The notes below the pieces were generated by a model, which made no database searches, had not been told where the DNA came from, and was given only the letters and a program-made list of their open reading frames with translations. 51,244 bases of DNA from Leptospira biflexa (GTDB lineage: Bacteria > Spirochaetota > UBA4802 > UB4802), in NCBI GenBank assembly GCA_020721905.1, contig DYLU01000015.1, forward strand, positions 1-51,244, written 5' to 3'. Of the stretch, positions 10,287 through 18,627 are shown piece by piece. Made by a program: the position numbers and the translations under genes. The first letter of the stretch is position 1. Each line of letters begins with the position of its first letter.

Positions 10287-10428
10287 AGCAAATATGATAA
10301 AATGTAAATCAAAATATTTAATTCACGTTTGAAAATGAAATCAATAATTATTGGAAAAACTTGTCAAGATAAATAAAAAAATTTATATTTACTATCAAAA
10401 GCATTAGTCATACAGTATATTTTAAAAA

Positions 10429-11157
10429 ATGAATTGGCAAATAACAACAGTTATTTTTATACTGATTGCAGTAGCGATAGCTTTTGTATCATTATTCAAT
10501 GTAGCCTTTAATGATGTAAAGGGGGAATCATTGCAGCAGCTTCGTGAATTAATGGTAAAAAAACAGATAGAAGCCCGTGGAATCAGAGACCCTCGCGTGT
10601 TACAAGCAATGCTGCAGGTGGAACGGCACAAATTTGTTCCGGAACTCAGTATACCTCAGGCCTATGAAGACCATCCATTGCCAATTGGTTATGGTCAAAC
10701 GATATCACAGCCATATATTGTTGCACTGATGACCGAATTATGTGAACTTGATGGCAGTGAAAAAGTACTTGAGATTGGTACAGGATCAGGATATCAGGCG
10801 GCAATTTTATCATTACTTTCAAAGGAAGTTTTTACTATAGAAATAGTTGAGCCACTTGGTAAACAGGCTGCATTACGATTGAAATCATTAGGCTACAAAA
10901 ACGTTACCGTTAAAATTGGTGATGGATATAAGGGCTGGCCCCAGCATGCACCGTTTGATGTCATCATGCTCACAGCTGCTCCGCCTTCAGTTCCCGATGC
11001 ACTGCTTAATCAGCTTAAAGAAGATGGTGGTATTCTGGTTGCTCCTGTTGGTGATTATCATCAGGAACTTGTAAAAATTGTCCGTAATGGGAACAATTAT
11101 TCACAGAAAGTGATAACCTACGTACGGTTTGTACCAATGGTTCCTGCCAATGAATAA
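10429..11157 (+). CDS. pcm: Protein-L-isoaspartate O-methyltransferase with N-terminal membrane anchor
   Basis: A 242-residue enzyme that methylates isoaspartyl residues so that damaged proteins can be repaired. The family signature GQTISQPYIVA is at 89-99 and the SAM-binding motif VLEIGTGSGYQAA at 113-125. Most homologues begin near the equivalent of residue 41 (LMVKKQIEARGI). Here about 25 hydrophobic residues precede it, predicting a single membrane segment. Charges favour a cytoplasmic catalytic domain (none before the segment, Lys31 after it). Neither this ATG nor the internal one at residue 42 has a good ribosome site, so a shorter soluble form is possible. Confidence 0.88.
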   Translation: MNWQITTVIFILIAVAIAFVSLFNVAFNDVKGESLQQLRELMVKKQIEARGIRDPRVLQAMLQVERHKFVPELSIPQAYEDHPLPIGYGQTISQPYIVALMTELCELDGSEKVLEIGTGSGYQAAILSLLSKEVFTIEIVEPLGKQAALRLKSLGYKNVTVKIGDGYKGWPQHAPFDVIMLTAAPPSVPDALLNQLKEDGGILVAPVGDYHQELVKIVRNGNNYSQKVITYVRFVPMVPANE

Positions 11158-11167
11158 TAAATAATTA

Positions 11168-12214
11168 TTATGGATAAAAAGCAGGGACCATAAGGCCTTC
11201 GGTTTCATCAAATCCCATAATTAAATTGGCATTTTGGACAGCGTTACCGGATTGTCCCTTTATAAGGTTATCAATAACTGATGTTATAAAAAGCTTACCT
11301 GTCCGCAAGTCTATGGAAGGGCGTATCTGGCATCGGTTAGTCCCTCGTACATCAGTGGTGTGACAGGAACGGTGTGTTATATGAATAAACGGCTTGTTGG
11401 AGTAGTAGCTTTTGTAAATTTCAAATAGCGAATCACTGTTTATGTTTGATTGTACATCAGCATACATGGTTACAAGAATGCCTCGGTTTAGCGGGACTAT
11501 TTGCGGAATAAATAAAATTTTGTGTTTCTTTGTACTATTGGCATTGACTATATTTTCAACTTCAACAACATGCTGATGATGTCCTTCACGATAAGTGTTT
11601 ACATCTTCATACCGCTGAGGATAAAAATTAGCTTCGCCTGGATTTTTACCTGCACCGGATACGCCTGTTTTGCCATCACAGATGATTGTTTCTGAATCAA
11701 TAATACCTTCTTCAACTGCAGGTAATAATCCTAAAATCATGGCTATAGCAAAACAGCCGGGGTTGCCCACAATTTTTGCTTTTTTAATCTTTTCTGAATA
11801 TTTTTCGGGCAATCCATAAACAGTATGTGCAAGTACATCAGGGGATGTATGTTCGGTATTCATGCCCTTATTCTTTGCATATATAGTGTAATCATCAATA
11901 GTGGTAAACCTGAAATCACCGCTGAAGTCAATTACCGGTATGTTTTTTTCATAAAACGTATGAATCATGTACATGCCTGCTTTATCAGGCGTTGAGAAAA
12001 ATGCAATATCTATGTCATTGTAATTGATTTCCTCAGGTGATTGCACTGGCAAATCGCAAAAGCCTTCAAGGTGGGGGAATACTTCTGATATTTTTTTGCC
12101 AACGTCCTTGCGGGCAACCAACTGTGCAATCTGAAAACCTTTATGGCGTAAAAGAATCTCAATTAGCCCTAAACCGCCAAATCCGGTAGCACCAACAATT
12201 AATGCTTTTTTCAT
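11168..12214 (-). CDS. argC: N-acetyl-gamma-glutamyl-phosphate reductase
   Basis: A 348-residue NADPH-dependent reductase of arginine synthesis that turns N-acetylglutamyl phosphate into the semialdehyde. The nucleotide-binding loop GATGFGGLGLIE is at 8-19 and the active-site cysteine is Cys154 in VGNPGCFAIA. His205-containing and C-terminal segments match the family. No other arg gene is adjacent. It converges on pcm with only 10 bases between stop codons. The start is preceded by AGAGGAACACT on the minus strand. Confidence 0.95.
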   Translation of the reverse strand: MKKALIVGATGFGGLGLIEILLRHKGFQIAQLVARKDVGKKISEVFPHLEGFCDLPVQSPEEINYNDIDIAFFSTPDKAGMYMIHTFYEKNIPVIDFSGDFRFTTIDDYTIYAKNKGMNTEHTSPDVLAHTVYGLPEKYSEKIKKAKIVGNPGCFAIAMILGLLPAVEEGIIDSETIICDGKTGVSGAGKNPGEANFYPQRYEDVNTYREGHHQHVVEVENIVNANSTKKHKILFIPQIVPLNRGILVTMYADVQSNINSDSLFEIYKSYYSNKPFIHITHRSCHTTDVRGTNRCQIRPSIDLRTGKLFITSVIDNLIKGQSGNAVQNANLIMGFDETEGLMVPAFYP

Positions 12215-12285
12215 AGTGTTCCTCTGAAAATAGAATTTGCTATTAAAAAAATCATCACATCACACTCATTGCCAGCAGTGCAGCG

Positions 12286-12310
12286 TTTGTCCTGAGCATA
12301 GTCTAAGGGA
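12286..12310. repeat. Degenerate dispersed-repeat fragment
   Basis: The segment around TGTCCTGAGCATAGTCTAAG resembles the widespread intergenic repeat with core CCTGAGCGTAGTCGAAGG that I recall from many environmental bacterial genomes, with two or three changes. It directly precedes the inverted-repeat element at 12331. The identification is from memory. Confidence 0.4.
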
Positions 12311-12330
12311 TGCAATCACTTCCCCACCAT

Positions 12331-12411
12331 GTCATTGCAAGGTGCGTTGCGGCGAAGTGGTCTCGTTTTTAAATATGTAGATTGGTTGATTCATACGCAG
12401 TTTGCAATGAC
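12331..12411. mobile_element. MITE-like inverted-repeat element, decayed
   Basis: An 81-base element is bounded by perfect 10-bp terminal inverted repeats, GTCATTGCAA at 12331-12340 and TTGCAATGAC at 12402-12411. Its inside (GCGGCGAAGTGGTCTCG followed by a TTTTTAAAT centre) looks like a mutated copy of the common GTCATTGCGAGG...GAAGCAATCTC palindromic repeat family. The two arms no longer pair well in their inner parts, so it is probably immobile. It encodes nothing. Confidence 0.6.
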
Positions 12412-12453
12412 GAAATTTCGATTTGCCGTTTTTTTTTACCTGACAGTGATTTA

Positions 12454-12470
12454 ACAGTAACTATCACACA
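12454..12470 (+). repeat. Dispersed 17-bp motif, copy in the argC-asd gap
   Basis: ACAGTAACTATCACACA matches the reference at 16 of 17 positions. It is 43 bases after the MITE-like relic. Confidence 0.55.
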
Positions 12471-12695
12471 AAATATTTTGCATTATTATTAATACGTTAT
12501 TAGTAAGGCTATCATATTTGTCAATTGCGAAATGTACTTAAGGTAATGATTTTTTGTTATTTATATAGTGTACCATACATTAATATACGGTATGGCAAGG
12601 TGCATGCTGTACAACAAAAGAAAGCATGTCATTAAAATGAATACCATGAAAGTATTGCACTATAAGCATAATTAATCATATAAAAAAAGTTATTA

Positions 12696-12722
12696 TTGAC
12701 AAAAAAAAGTGCTATATATGAC
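12696..12722 (+). promoter_or_regulatory. Possible asd promoter
   Basis: A perfect TTGACA at 12696-12701 is followed after 15 bases by TATGAC, within a longer TATATATGAC run. The -10 match is only four of six. It lies 36 bases before the asd start, so the leader would be very short. Confidence 0.35.
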
Positions 12723-12757
12723 AAATACACAACAAGTAAAAATGCAGGGGGATCATT

Positions 12758-13771
12758 ATGAAAAAATACAATGTGGTGATTTTAGGTGCAACGGGTGCAG
12801 TTGGCATTGAATTTAGAAAAATTTTATTACAACGCAATTTCCCTATTAACAATATTCGTTTCTTAGGAAAAACTACTGTTGGACAAACAATAGAGTTTGG
12901 TGACAAAAAGGTTACCGTTGAACCGGTCACAGATGATGCGTTCAAAGGATTTGATATTGGTCTTTTTTCAGCAGGTGCTTCCATAAGCCGGGAAGTGGCT
13001 CGAAAAGCTGCTGAATCAGGATGCATTGTTATTGACAATAGTTCAGCCTGGCGAATGGAAAAAGACGTTCCTCTGGTAGTCCCGGAAGTTAACCCAAACG
13101 ACGTTGACTGGCATAATGGCATTATAGCTAATCCCAATTGTTCAACAATTCAGATGGTAGTTGCCCTGAAACCTATACATGATGTTGCAAAAATAAAGCG
13201 AATAGTTGTAAGCACCTATCAGGCTGTTTCTGGTACGGGCCTTAAGGCAATTGAAGAGCTGCAAATTCAGGGAAAAGATATTATTAATGGCAAACCCATA
13301 TCACAGCGTAAAGTATATCCTCATCAGATAGCATTTAATGTATTGCCTCATATTGATGTATTCCTTGAAAACGGATATACAAAAGAAGAAATGAAAATGG
13401 TTAATGAAACCAAAAAGATTATGGGCGATAGCTCAATAAAGGTAACTGCAACCACAGTAAGGGTTCCGGTATTTTATGGCCATTCAGAATCAGTGAATAT
13501 TGAAACACAGAAGAAGATAACACCACAGGAAGTGCGTGAGCTGCTGCGCACTGCAAAAGGTGTCACAGTAGTTGATGATCCATCAAGAAATGAATATCCG
13601 CTGGCAATTAATGCTGCCGGGAAGGATGATGTCTTTGTAGGAAGAATACGTGAAGATGAATCAATAGCCAATGGTATCAACATGTGGATAGTGTCTGACA
13701 ATATACGGAAAGGTGCTGCGCTCAATGCTATCCAGATTGCAGAACTATTGATTGAGAAAAAAATCATATAG
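12758..13771 (+). CDS. asd: Aspartate-semialdehyde dehydrogenase
   Basis: A 337-residue NADPH-dependent enzyme that reduces aspartyl phosphate to the semialdehyde, the branch point to lysine/diaminopimelate, threonine and methionine. The nucleotide loop GATGAVGIEF is at residues 10-19. The catalytic cysteine is Cys128 in ANPNCSTIQM. VDNSSAWRM-like and QAVSGTG segments are typical. AGGGGGA precedes the ATG. It stands alone between a repeat-bearing gap and the convergent HD-GYP gene. Confidence 0.96.
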   Translation: MKKYNVVILGATGAVGIEFRKILLQRNFPINNIRFLGKTTVGQTIEFGDKKVTVEPVTDDAFKGFDIGLFSAGASISREVARKAAESGCIVIDNSSAWRMEKDVPLVVPEVNPNDVDWHNGIIANPNCSTIQMVVALKPIHDVAKIKRIVVSTYQAVSGTGLKAIEELQIQGKDIINGKPISQRKVYPHQIAFNVLPHIDVFLENGYTKEEMKMVNETKKIMGDSSIKVTATTVRVPVFYGHSESVNIETQKKITPQEVRELLRTAKGVTVVDDPSRNEYPLAINAAGKDDVFVGRIREDESIANGINMWIVSDNIRKGAALNAIQIAELLIEKKII

Positions 13772-13777
13772 GTATAG

Positions 13778-13802
13778 GGGGTATGCACAATGAGTATACC
13801 CC
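13778..13802. terminator. Weak hairpin between convergent asd and HD-GYP genes
   Basis: GGGGTAT at 13778-13784 pairs with ATACCCC at 13796-13802 around an 11-base loop. No real T tract follows on either strand, so intrinsic termination is uncertain. It occupies almost the whole 39-base gap between two convergent stop codons. Confidence 0.4.
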
Positions 13803-13810
13803 TTGATATA

Positions 13811-15052
13811 TTAATCGCTATCAGGATATCGCGATCGAATAGATTTAAGAAAGTCATATGATTCAAAGAAGATATCTATAAGTTCAGGATCAAATTTTTT
13901 ACCACTTGCTGATTTTATTTCATTGAGAACATCATTTTCACCCCAAGCTTCTTTATAAACTCTTTTTGATGAAAGTGCATCATAAACATCAGCAAGAGCA
14001 ACAATACGTCCATAGATAGGGATTTCTTCCCCCTTACGCGGCAATGGATTTCCTTTGCTATCCTTTTCTAAAGGTTTGCCTGTATCTAAATCGATGTGAC
14101 CCGGATAACCGGTTCCATCCCAGTTTTCATGGTGTGTTAATGCCACAATGCCTGCTATCTCGTCAAACTGTGATTGTGTATCTTTAAACAGGCGTGCACC
14201 TAAATAGGTATGGCTTTTCATGATCTGGTACTCTTCATTGGTAAAGCGTGATGGCTTCTTCAAAATCAGATCTGAGATGGCAACTTTCCCCACATCATGA
14301 AGCATTGCAGCCATTCGCAAAATATCCCTGTTGGTTTCTATCTCTTTTTCGTTAATATGATGGCGTTTTGCCCACTGTTCATACAGTTCAATTGCATATG
14401 TTGCAACTCTGTTAACGTGAGCACCGGTTTCTTTTGGGTCCCTCGATTCCGCCATACTTATCATTCTTAGTAGTATTGCACGTGTCATCCGTGCACGCTG
14501 TAAAACAAGACTGGCGTTATTTGCAAACATCATTACTATAGGTTCGTTGTCTTTTGCAAAAGGTATTACATTACCTTTATCATCCTTTGCATTAATGAGC
14601 TGTAATACGCCAATAATTGACCCATTAACTGTTTGCAGAGGAACGGTAAGCATGGTGGTCGTTTTGTAATGTGAAATATCATCATACGTTGAATTAAATT
14701 TATATGGTACATCTGGTGGTAAATTATACACATCCGGGATATTTAAAATATTTCCGGTTGAAGCAACAAAACCTGCAATGGAACTCGTGTTTATTTTGAT
14801 GCGAAATGTAGTATAAATCAACTTCTGACCAGGCGATAGTCGTTTTGTCAGTGTATCATTCTGGACGTGGCTAAAAACAAGTTCATCTTTATCTTTTATA
14901 TATATTGAACCGGCATCTGCTTTAACTGATGTTCGTGCTTCAAAAAGCAATTTTTCAAGAAGTATGTCTAAATCCTGTATGGTATTGAGCTCATTTGAAA
15001 GCTTGATTATCTCATCTATAGTAATCTTGTTATTTGTTCCCTTTGGTTTCAC
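13811..15052 (-). CDS. GAF/HD-GYP domain protein, probable cyclic-di-GMP phosphodiesterase
   Basis: A 413-residue cytoplasmic protein. A GAF sensory domain covers about 25-190. The HD-GYP domain follows, with the metal-binding HD pair His252-Asp253 in MLHDVGKVAISD, His307-His308 in LTHHENWDGTGYP and the GYP-type loop at 313-317. HD-GYP proteins hydrolyse cyclic di-GMP, and all the hallmark residues are present, so activity is likely. The signal sensed by the GAF domain is unknown. It lies divergent from fapA, across a gap of about 230 bases to the leader ORF. Confidence 0.9.
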   Translation of the reverse strand: MKPKGTNNKITIDEIIKLSNELNTIQDLDILLEKLLFEARTSVKADAGSIYIKDKDELVFSHVQNDTLTKRLSPGQKLIYTTFRIKINTSSIAGFVASTGNILNIPDVYNLPPDVPYKFNSTYDDISHYKTTTMLTVPLQTVNGSIIGVLQLINAKDDKGNVIPFAKDNEPIVMMFANNASLVLQRARMTRAILLRMISMAESRDPKETGAHVNRVATYAIELYEQWAKRHHINEKEIETNRDILRMAAMLHDVGKVAISDLILKKPSRFTNEEYQIMKSHTYLGARLFKDTQSQFDEIAGIVALTHHENWDGTGYPGHIDLDTGKPLEKDSKGNPLPRKGEEIPIYGRIVALADVYDALSSKRVYKEAWGENDVLNEIKSASGKKFDPELIDIFFESYDFLKSIRSRYPDSD

Positions 15053-15213
15053 GTAGTACTTCCCTTTGGCAAATAAATTATTAAAATATACAATAATTAT
15101 AACAATTTGTCCACAATAATATTTGAAAGATAATAATTAAAGTATGCATAATATCTATGAATTCAACTATTTGTCTTTTATATTATTTTAAATTTGATAA
15201 TACAAAATTTTAG

Positions 15214-15242
15214 TTGTATTTAATTCGATAGTGATGTATAAT
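15214..15242 (+). promoter_or_regulatory. Sigma-70-type promoter for the leader ORF and fapA
   Basis: TTGTAT at 15214-15219 (four of six matches to TTGACA) and a perfect TATAAT at 15237-15242 are 17 bases apart. Transcription would start near 15249, about 30 bases before the leader ORF at 15281. This is the best-spaced promoter in the window. Confidence 0.6.
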
Positions 15243-15280
15243 ATTTTTGTAACCGATAATTATTATATAAAGGAGGATGG

Positions 15281-15328
15281 ATGCAGGTCAAGAGTCTAAT
15301 GCAAGCGTACCCTGGTGAAGTTCCATGA
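15281..15328 (+). CDS. Candidate 15-residue leader peptide upstream of fapA
   Basis: An ATG at 15281 follows a strong AGGAGG (15271-15276) and opens a 15-codon frame, MQVKSLMQAYPGEVP. Its stop codon TGA overlaps the fapA start as ATGA (15325-15328). fapA itself has only a weak GGTGAAG site, so ribosomes finishing the short frame could reinitiate on fapA. The peptide has no recognisable homology and may matter only as a translated leader. The alternative is that AGGAGG is not used and fapA is translated alone. Confidence 0.45.
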   Translation: MQVKSLMQAYPGEVP

Positions 15329-17055
15329 AATTGACTGTTTTTTATTTTGATCCAAATGTTTCATCAATGTTTGTTGAAAAAACAGATGAAGCTGGTAAAA
15401 AGTTTTATACACTTTCCTCGCCGTATAATTTTGCATATAGAGATGAAATCGTAGCCCGTGTTATAGAAGTTGATGATCCTGCAGATATCGTTTATCATCT
15501 GGATTCAGGATATAAATTTTATAAGTCCGAAAAATTTAAACCATTCAAAGCTGGAGATGGCATTATATATGATTCTATAAGCGGATGCTATAGAGCAAGT
15601 GATTATGGATTTGTTGTTTATGACCGGAGAACTTCCAGAATACATTTAAAACTGCCTTTGCAGATTTCAAAAGACAAGTTAAAAGCCTCATATTTTGTTT
15701 TCCCAACAAAATTTTTAAAACTACCGGTATATAAAGATATAGAGCAGCAGCTTTTAGCAAATAAAATAGTAGGCATTATTGATAAAAGCGAGATTGAATC
15801 CCAACTGAATGAAATTGATCCTCATAATCCAAAAGTACACAGAATCCTTGTAGCCCGGGGCAAGGAACCTATGGATGGTTATGATGATTATTATATTCCC
15901 CTCATTCAGATTGAAAAAAAAGCTGGCAAGCTGCTGGATGATGGCAGAATTGATTTTAAAGAAGTTGGAGCAATAATTGAAATTAAAAAAGGACAGGAAG
16001 TTTTACAAAAAATTCCAGGTGTTAAACCTGATGATGGATTTGATATTTATGGTGAAAAAGTTACAGCTACAATTGTCCAAAAAGATGGATATTTTCCAGG
16101 ATCCAATATTGTCCCTTCTGAATCAAATCCGTTGATATTGGTTTCTCAGATAGATGGCTGTCTTGATATTGAAGGCAAAACACTGTCAGTATTGCCAGTT
16201 GCAGTCATTAAAGGTGATGTAAATTATGAATCCGGCAATATTGATTTTGATGGATCGGTTCAGATAATGGGTTCTGTGTTGCCGGGTTTTACTGTAAATG
16301 CAACCGGTGATATTTATGTGGATAAGAATGTAGATGATGCCAGGCTGACTGCAAATGGCGACATAGTGGTGAAATTGGGAATTGGTGGGAAAGGTGAAGC
16401 AAAAATTATTGCCGGCGGTTATGTTAAAGCCAAATTTGCATTAAATTCAAATATAGAAGCTCTTGGAAGAATTGAGATAGAGGATTCAATAATTAATAGT
16501 GTAGTATTTTCAAATGATGCAGTCATTGTTACAGGAAGACATGGCAAGATTATCGGAGGTGAGACAACTGCTCGTCATGAAATTATAGTTAATGTTGCAG
16601 GTTCTCAATTACAAAATGTTACTAAACTGACTGCAGGGAAAAGTCTGATTGTTGAGCGGGAATTGGCTGAATTGCTCAAACAGATGGAAAAATACAAAAC
16701 TAATGTAGAAGAAATAATTAAAAAAATAAAAAACAGTTTTGGTGAGGGAGTGTTTGAAAATCCCAGGGAATTTCTTACCATTTTGCCACCGGTAAAAAAG
16801 AAAAATTGTTTACTATTATTAAAAGAATTATCAGATAACAACAAGCAGCTTAAATTACTACTGGACCAAAGATATGAAATTGAAAAAAAATATAAATTAG
16901 AAAAAGAGCCTTCCATAAGTATAGGGGATATTGCATACCCCGGGGTAATTATAACTATTAAGCGAAGTAAATTACAGATAGATAAGGCAATGCAAAATAC
17001 AAAATTTTATGAAGATAATGAAACAAAAAGAGTTGTTTTTACCTCAGCAGTATAA
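15325..17055 (+). CDS. FapA-family (DUF342) polymer-forming protein
   Basis: A 576-residue protein of the FapA/DUF342 family. The N-terminal part (about 1-150) is variable. The middle, about 190-470, contains the repeating short-strand pattern (GDVNYESGNIDFDGSVQIMG, then similar GDI..., GGYVKA segments) that forms a right-handed beta-helix like that of polymer-forming bactofilin-type proteins. A coiled coil follows at about 445-540. Family members are linked to flagellar assembly or surface signalling in other bacteria, but no flagellar gene is nearby, so the role here is inference. It is translationally coupled to a leader ORF by an ATGA overlap. Confidence 0.8.
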   Translation: MKLTVFYFDPNVSSMFVEKTDEAGKKFYTLSSPYNFAYRDEIVARVIEVDDPADIVYHLDSGYKFYKSEKFKPFKAGDGIIYDSISGCYRASDYGFVVYDRRTSRIHLKLPLQISKDKLKASYFVFPTKFLKLPVYKDIEQQLLANKIVGIIDKSEIESQLNEIDPHNPKVHRILVARGKEPMDGYDDYYIPLIQIEKKAGKLLDDGRIDFKEVGAIIEIKKGQEVLQKIPGVKPDDGFDIYGEKVTATIVQKDGYFPGSNIVPSESNPLILVSQIDGCLDIEGKTLSVLPVAVIKGDVNYESGNIDFDGSVQIMGSVLPGFTVNATGDIYVDKNVDDARLTANGDIVVKLGIGGKGEAKIIAGGYVKAKFALNSNIEALGRIEIEDSIINSVVFSNDAVIVTGRHGKIIGGETTARHEIIVNVAGSQLQNVTKLTAGKSLIVERELAELLKQMEKYKTNVEEIIKKIKNSFGEGVFENPREFLTILPPVKKKNCLLLLKELSDNNKQLKLLLDQRYEIEKKYKLEKEPSISIGDIAYPGVIITIKRSKLQIDKAMQNTKFYEDNETKRVVFTSAV

Positions 17056-17210
17056 GTTTGAAATAATCAAAAATAAAATTAGATATTTCTATGTAAGATA
17101 CATATATTATAATCAATAGTACAATATTTGATACTAATATTTAAAATATTTGACAAATAATTGTAATATACTATCTGTGATCAAATCATACCATTATGGA
17201 GGCTTTTATT

Positions 17211-17378
17211 ATGAGTATGCCGGGAATTCCAGAGTTGCTTATAATATTTTTTATAGTTTTAATCATTTTTGGTGCCGGAAAAATACCAAAAATTGCAAAG
17301 GATATCGGATCTGGAATAAAAGAATTCAAAAAAGCTATGAATTCAGATGATGATGCCAGGGATGAAAAGAAATCGTAA
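17211..17378 (+). CDS. tatA: Sec-independent protein translocase subunit TatA
   Basis: A 55-residue TatA. One hydrophobic helix (IPELLIIFFIVLIIFGAG) is followed by the hinge GAGKIPKIAKDIGSGIKEF and an amphipathic helix, ending in a charged tail. It forms the pore for twin-arginine export of folded proteins. The start at 17211 is preferred because GGAGG (17198-17202 region) is correctly spaced for it, while the in-frame ATG at 17196 overlaps that site. tatC is about 29 kb away at 46602-47600. No tatB-like gene is present. Confidence 0.92.
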   Translation: MSMPGIPELLIIFFIVLIIFGAGKIPKIAKDIGSGIKEFKKAMNSDDDARDEKKS

Positions 17379-17389
17379 GAAATCAATTC

Positions 17390-17428
17390 TTTAAAGATAT
17401 ACCCTGTATAGCAGGGTATATCTTTAAA
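17390..17428. terminator. Perfect 17-bp hairpin after tatA
   Basis: TTTAAAGATATACCCTG (17390-17406) is the exact reverse complement of 17412-17428, leaving a 5-base loop TATAG. The stem is unusually long and perfect but is followed by AAATTAAAATAA rather than a T tract. The last stem bases include TCTTT. It probably ends the tatA transcript, or protects its 3' end. Confidence 0.65.
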
Positions 17429-17559
17429 TTAAAATAATTTTAACTGATATATATTTTTGAAGTTTGTTATTTGCATTCCAACCTTATTTTATATGTAAAT
17501 CGTAAGTTCTCATTTGTATCTTATAGATATAAAGCTAAATATGCTATTTAGTTTCATGT

Positions 17560-18606
17560 ATGAAAGAATTTATTAAAAATTATTCCCTTAAAGATATTGA
17601 ATCATTATTTTCAGCTATTGGTGAAAAGAGCTACAGGGCAAAACAGCTGTTTAACTGGCTCTATGAGCGCAATGTTGATAATTTTTTTGAAATGACAAAC
17701 TTTTCAAAGGATCTGCGCCACTATTTGGATGAACAGTATGATATATCACCGCTGACATTGGTTGACCATAAAAAGTCAGTTATTGATGGTACCGAAAAAT
17801 TTTTATTTAAAACATTTGATGATCATTTTATTGAATCAGTATTTATCCGTAATGATGGAACTGATGAAGGACGATTGACAATCTGTGTTTCCAGCCAGGT
17901 AGGTTGTCCAATGGCCTGTGCCTTTTGCGAAACAGCTAAAATTGGATTTAAGCGCAATTTGCAAACTGCGGAAATTCTGGACCAGATAAATCAGGTAAGG
18001 CGTTTAACAGGATTAAAAAATAATAATGTTGTTTTCATGGGAATGGGAGAGCCATTTCTTAATTATGACAATGTATTAAAAGCCGCTGATATTATGAATT
18101 ATACTTTTGGCTTCCATATATCTGCAAGAAAAATTACAATTTCGACATGCGGCATGTATGAAGGTATTGAACGGTTTATAGATGAGAAACGGCCATATAA
18201 TTTAGCAATATCATTAAATGATACCGATATGGTAAAACGTGCAAAGCATATGCCGGTTGAAAAAAAATATCCTATGGCAAAAATTATACGGTTACTGGAA
18301 AATAAATTTCCCGCATCACGAAATAGAGTAACAATAGAATACATCATGCGGAAGGATAATATTTCTGAAGAAGATGCACAGCGTTTAAAATCCATGTTCA
18401 GGTATAACCGTATTAAACTTAATCTTATACCGTTAAACAAGGGTAAGCATAATTTAGAAATCCCCACTCAGGAAGAAATAAATAAATTTATAAAAAGACT
18501 TGAAATTATGAATATACCCATTTCTATAAGGAAAAGTGCCGGAAGTGACATAGACGGTGCTTGTGGCCAGCTTTCAGGGAAGTATTATTCAAGCAATTAT
18601 AATTGA
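17560..18606 (+). CDS. rlmN: Dual-specificity RNA methyltransferase RlmN
   Basis: A 348-residue radical SAM enzyme that methylates C2 of A2503 in 23S rRNA and A37 in some tRNAs. The iron-sulphur cluster cysteines are Cys116, Cys120 and Cys123 in GCPMACAFC. The glycine-rich segment MGMGEPFLNYDNV and STCGMYEGI follow, and the second catalytic cysteine is near residue 338 in DIDGACGQL. It is 21 bases before the PBP1A gene and probably heads that operon. No strong ribosome site precedes the ATG. Confidence 0.95.
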   Translation: MKEFIKNYSLKDIESLFSAIGEKSYRAKQLFNWLYERNVDNFFEMTNFSKDLRHYLDEQYDISPLTLVDHKKSVIDGTEKFLFKTFDDHFIESVFIRNDGTDEGRLTICVSSQVGCPMACAFCETAKIGFKRNLQTAEILDQINQVRRLTGLKNNNVVFMGMGEPFLNYDNVLKAADIMNYTFGFHISARKITISTCGMYEGIERFIDEKRPYNLAISLNDTDMVKRAKHMPVEKKYPMAKIIRLLENKFPASRNRVTIEYIMRKDNISEEDAQRLKSMFRYNRIKLNLIPLNKGKHNLEIPTQEEINKFIKRLEIMNIPISIRKSAGSDIDGACGQLSGKYYSSNYN

Positions 18607-18627
18607 AAAAATAGTAAGGTTTTTAGT

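Larger units (their letters stand above)
12215..12757. other. Divergent intergenic region between argC and asd
   Basis: This 543-base gap is the longest non-coding stretch in the window. It holds a MITE-like repeat relic (12331-12411), a second degenerate repeat fragment just before it, one copy of the dispersed 17-bp motif (12454-12470) and a possible asd promoter near 12696. No ORF with a ribosome site was seen. The GC content of 12270-12415 is visibly higher than that of its surroundings, which fits an inserted element. Confidence 0.6.

Noticed and set aside
15281-15330. Leader ORF as the frameshifted true N-terminus of FapA
   Set aside because: The frames overlap by a clean ATGA stop-start junction and no slippery site is present. 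A separate leader is simpler.
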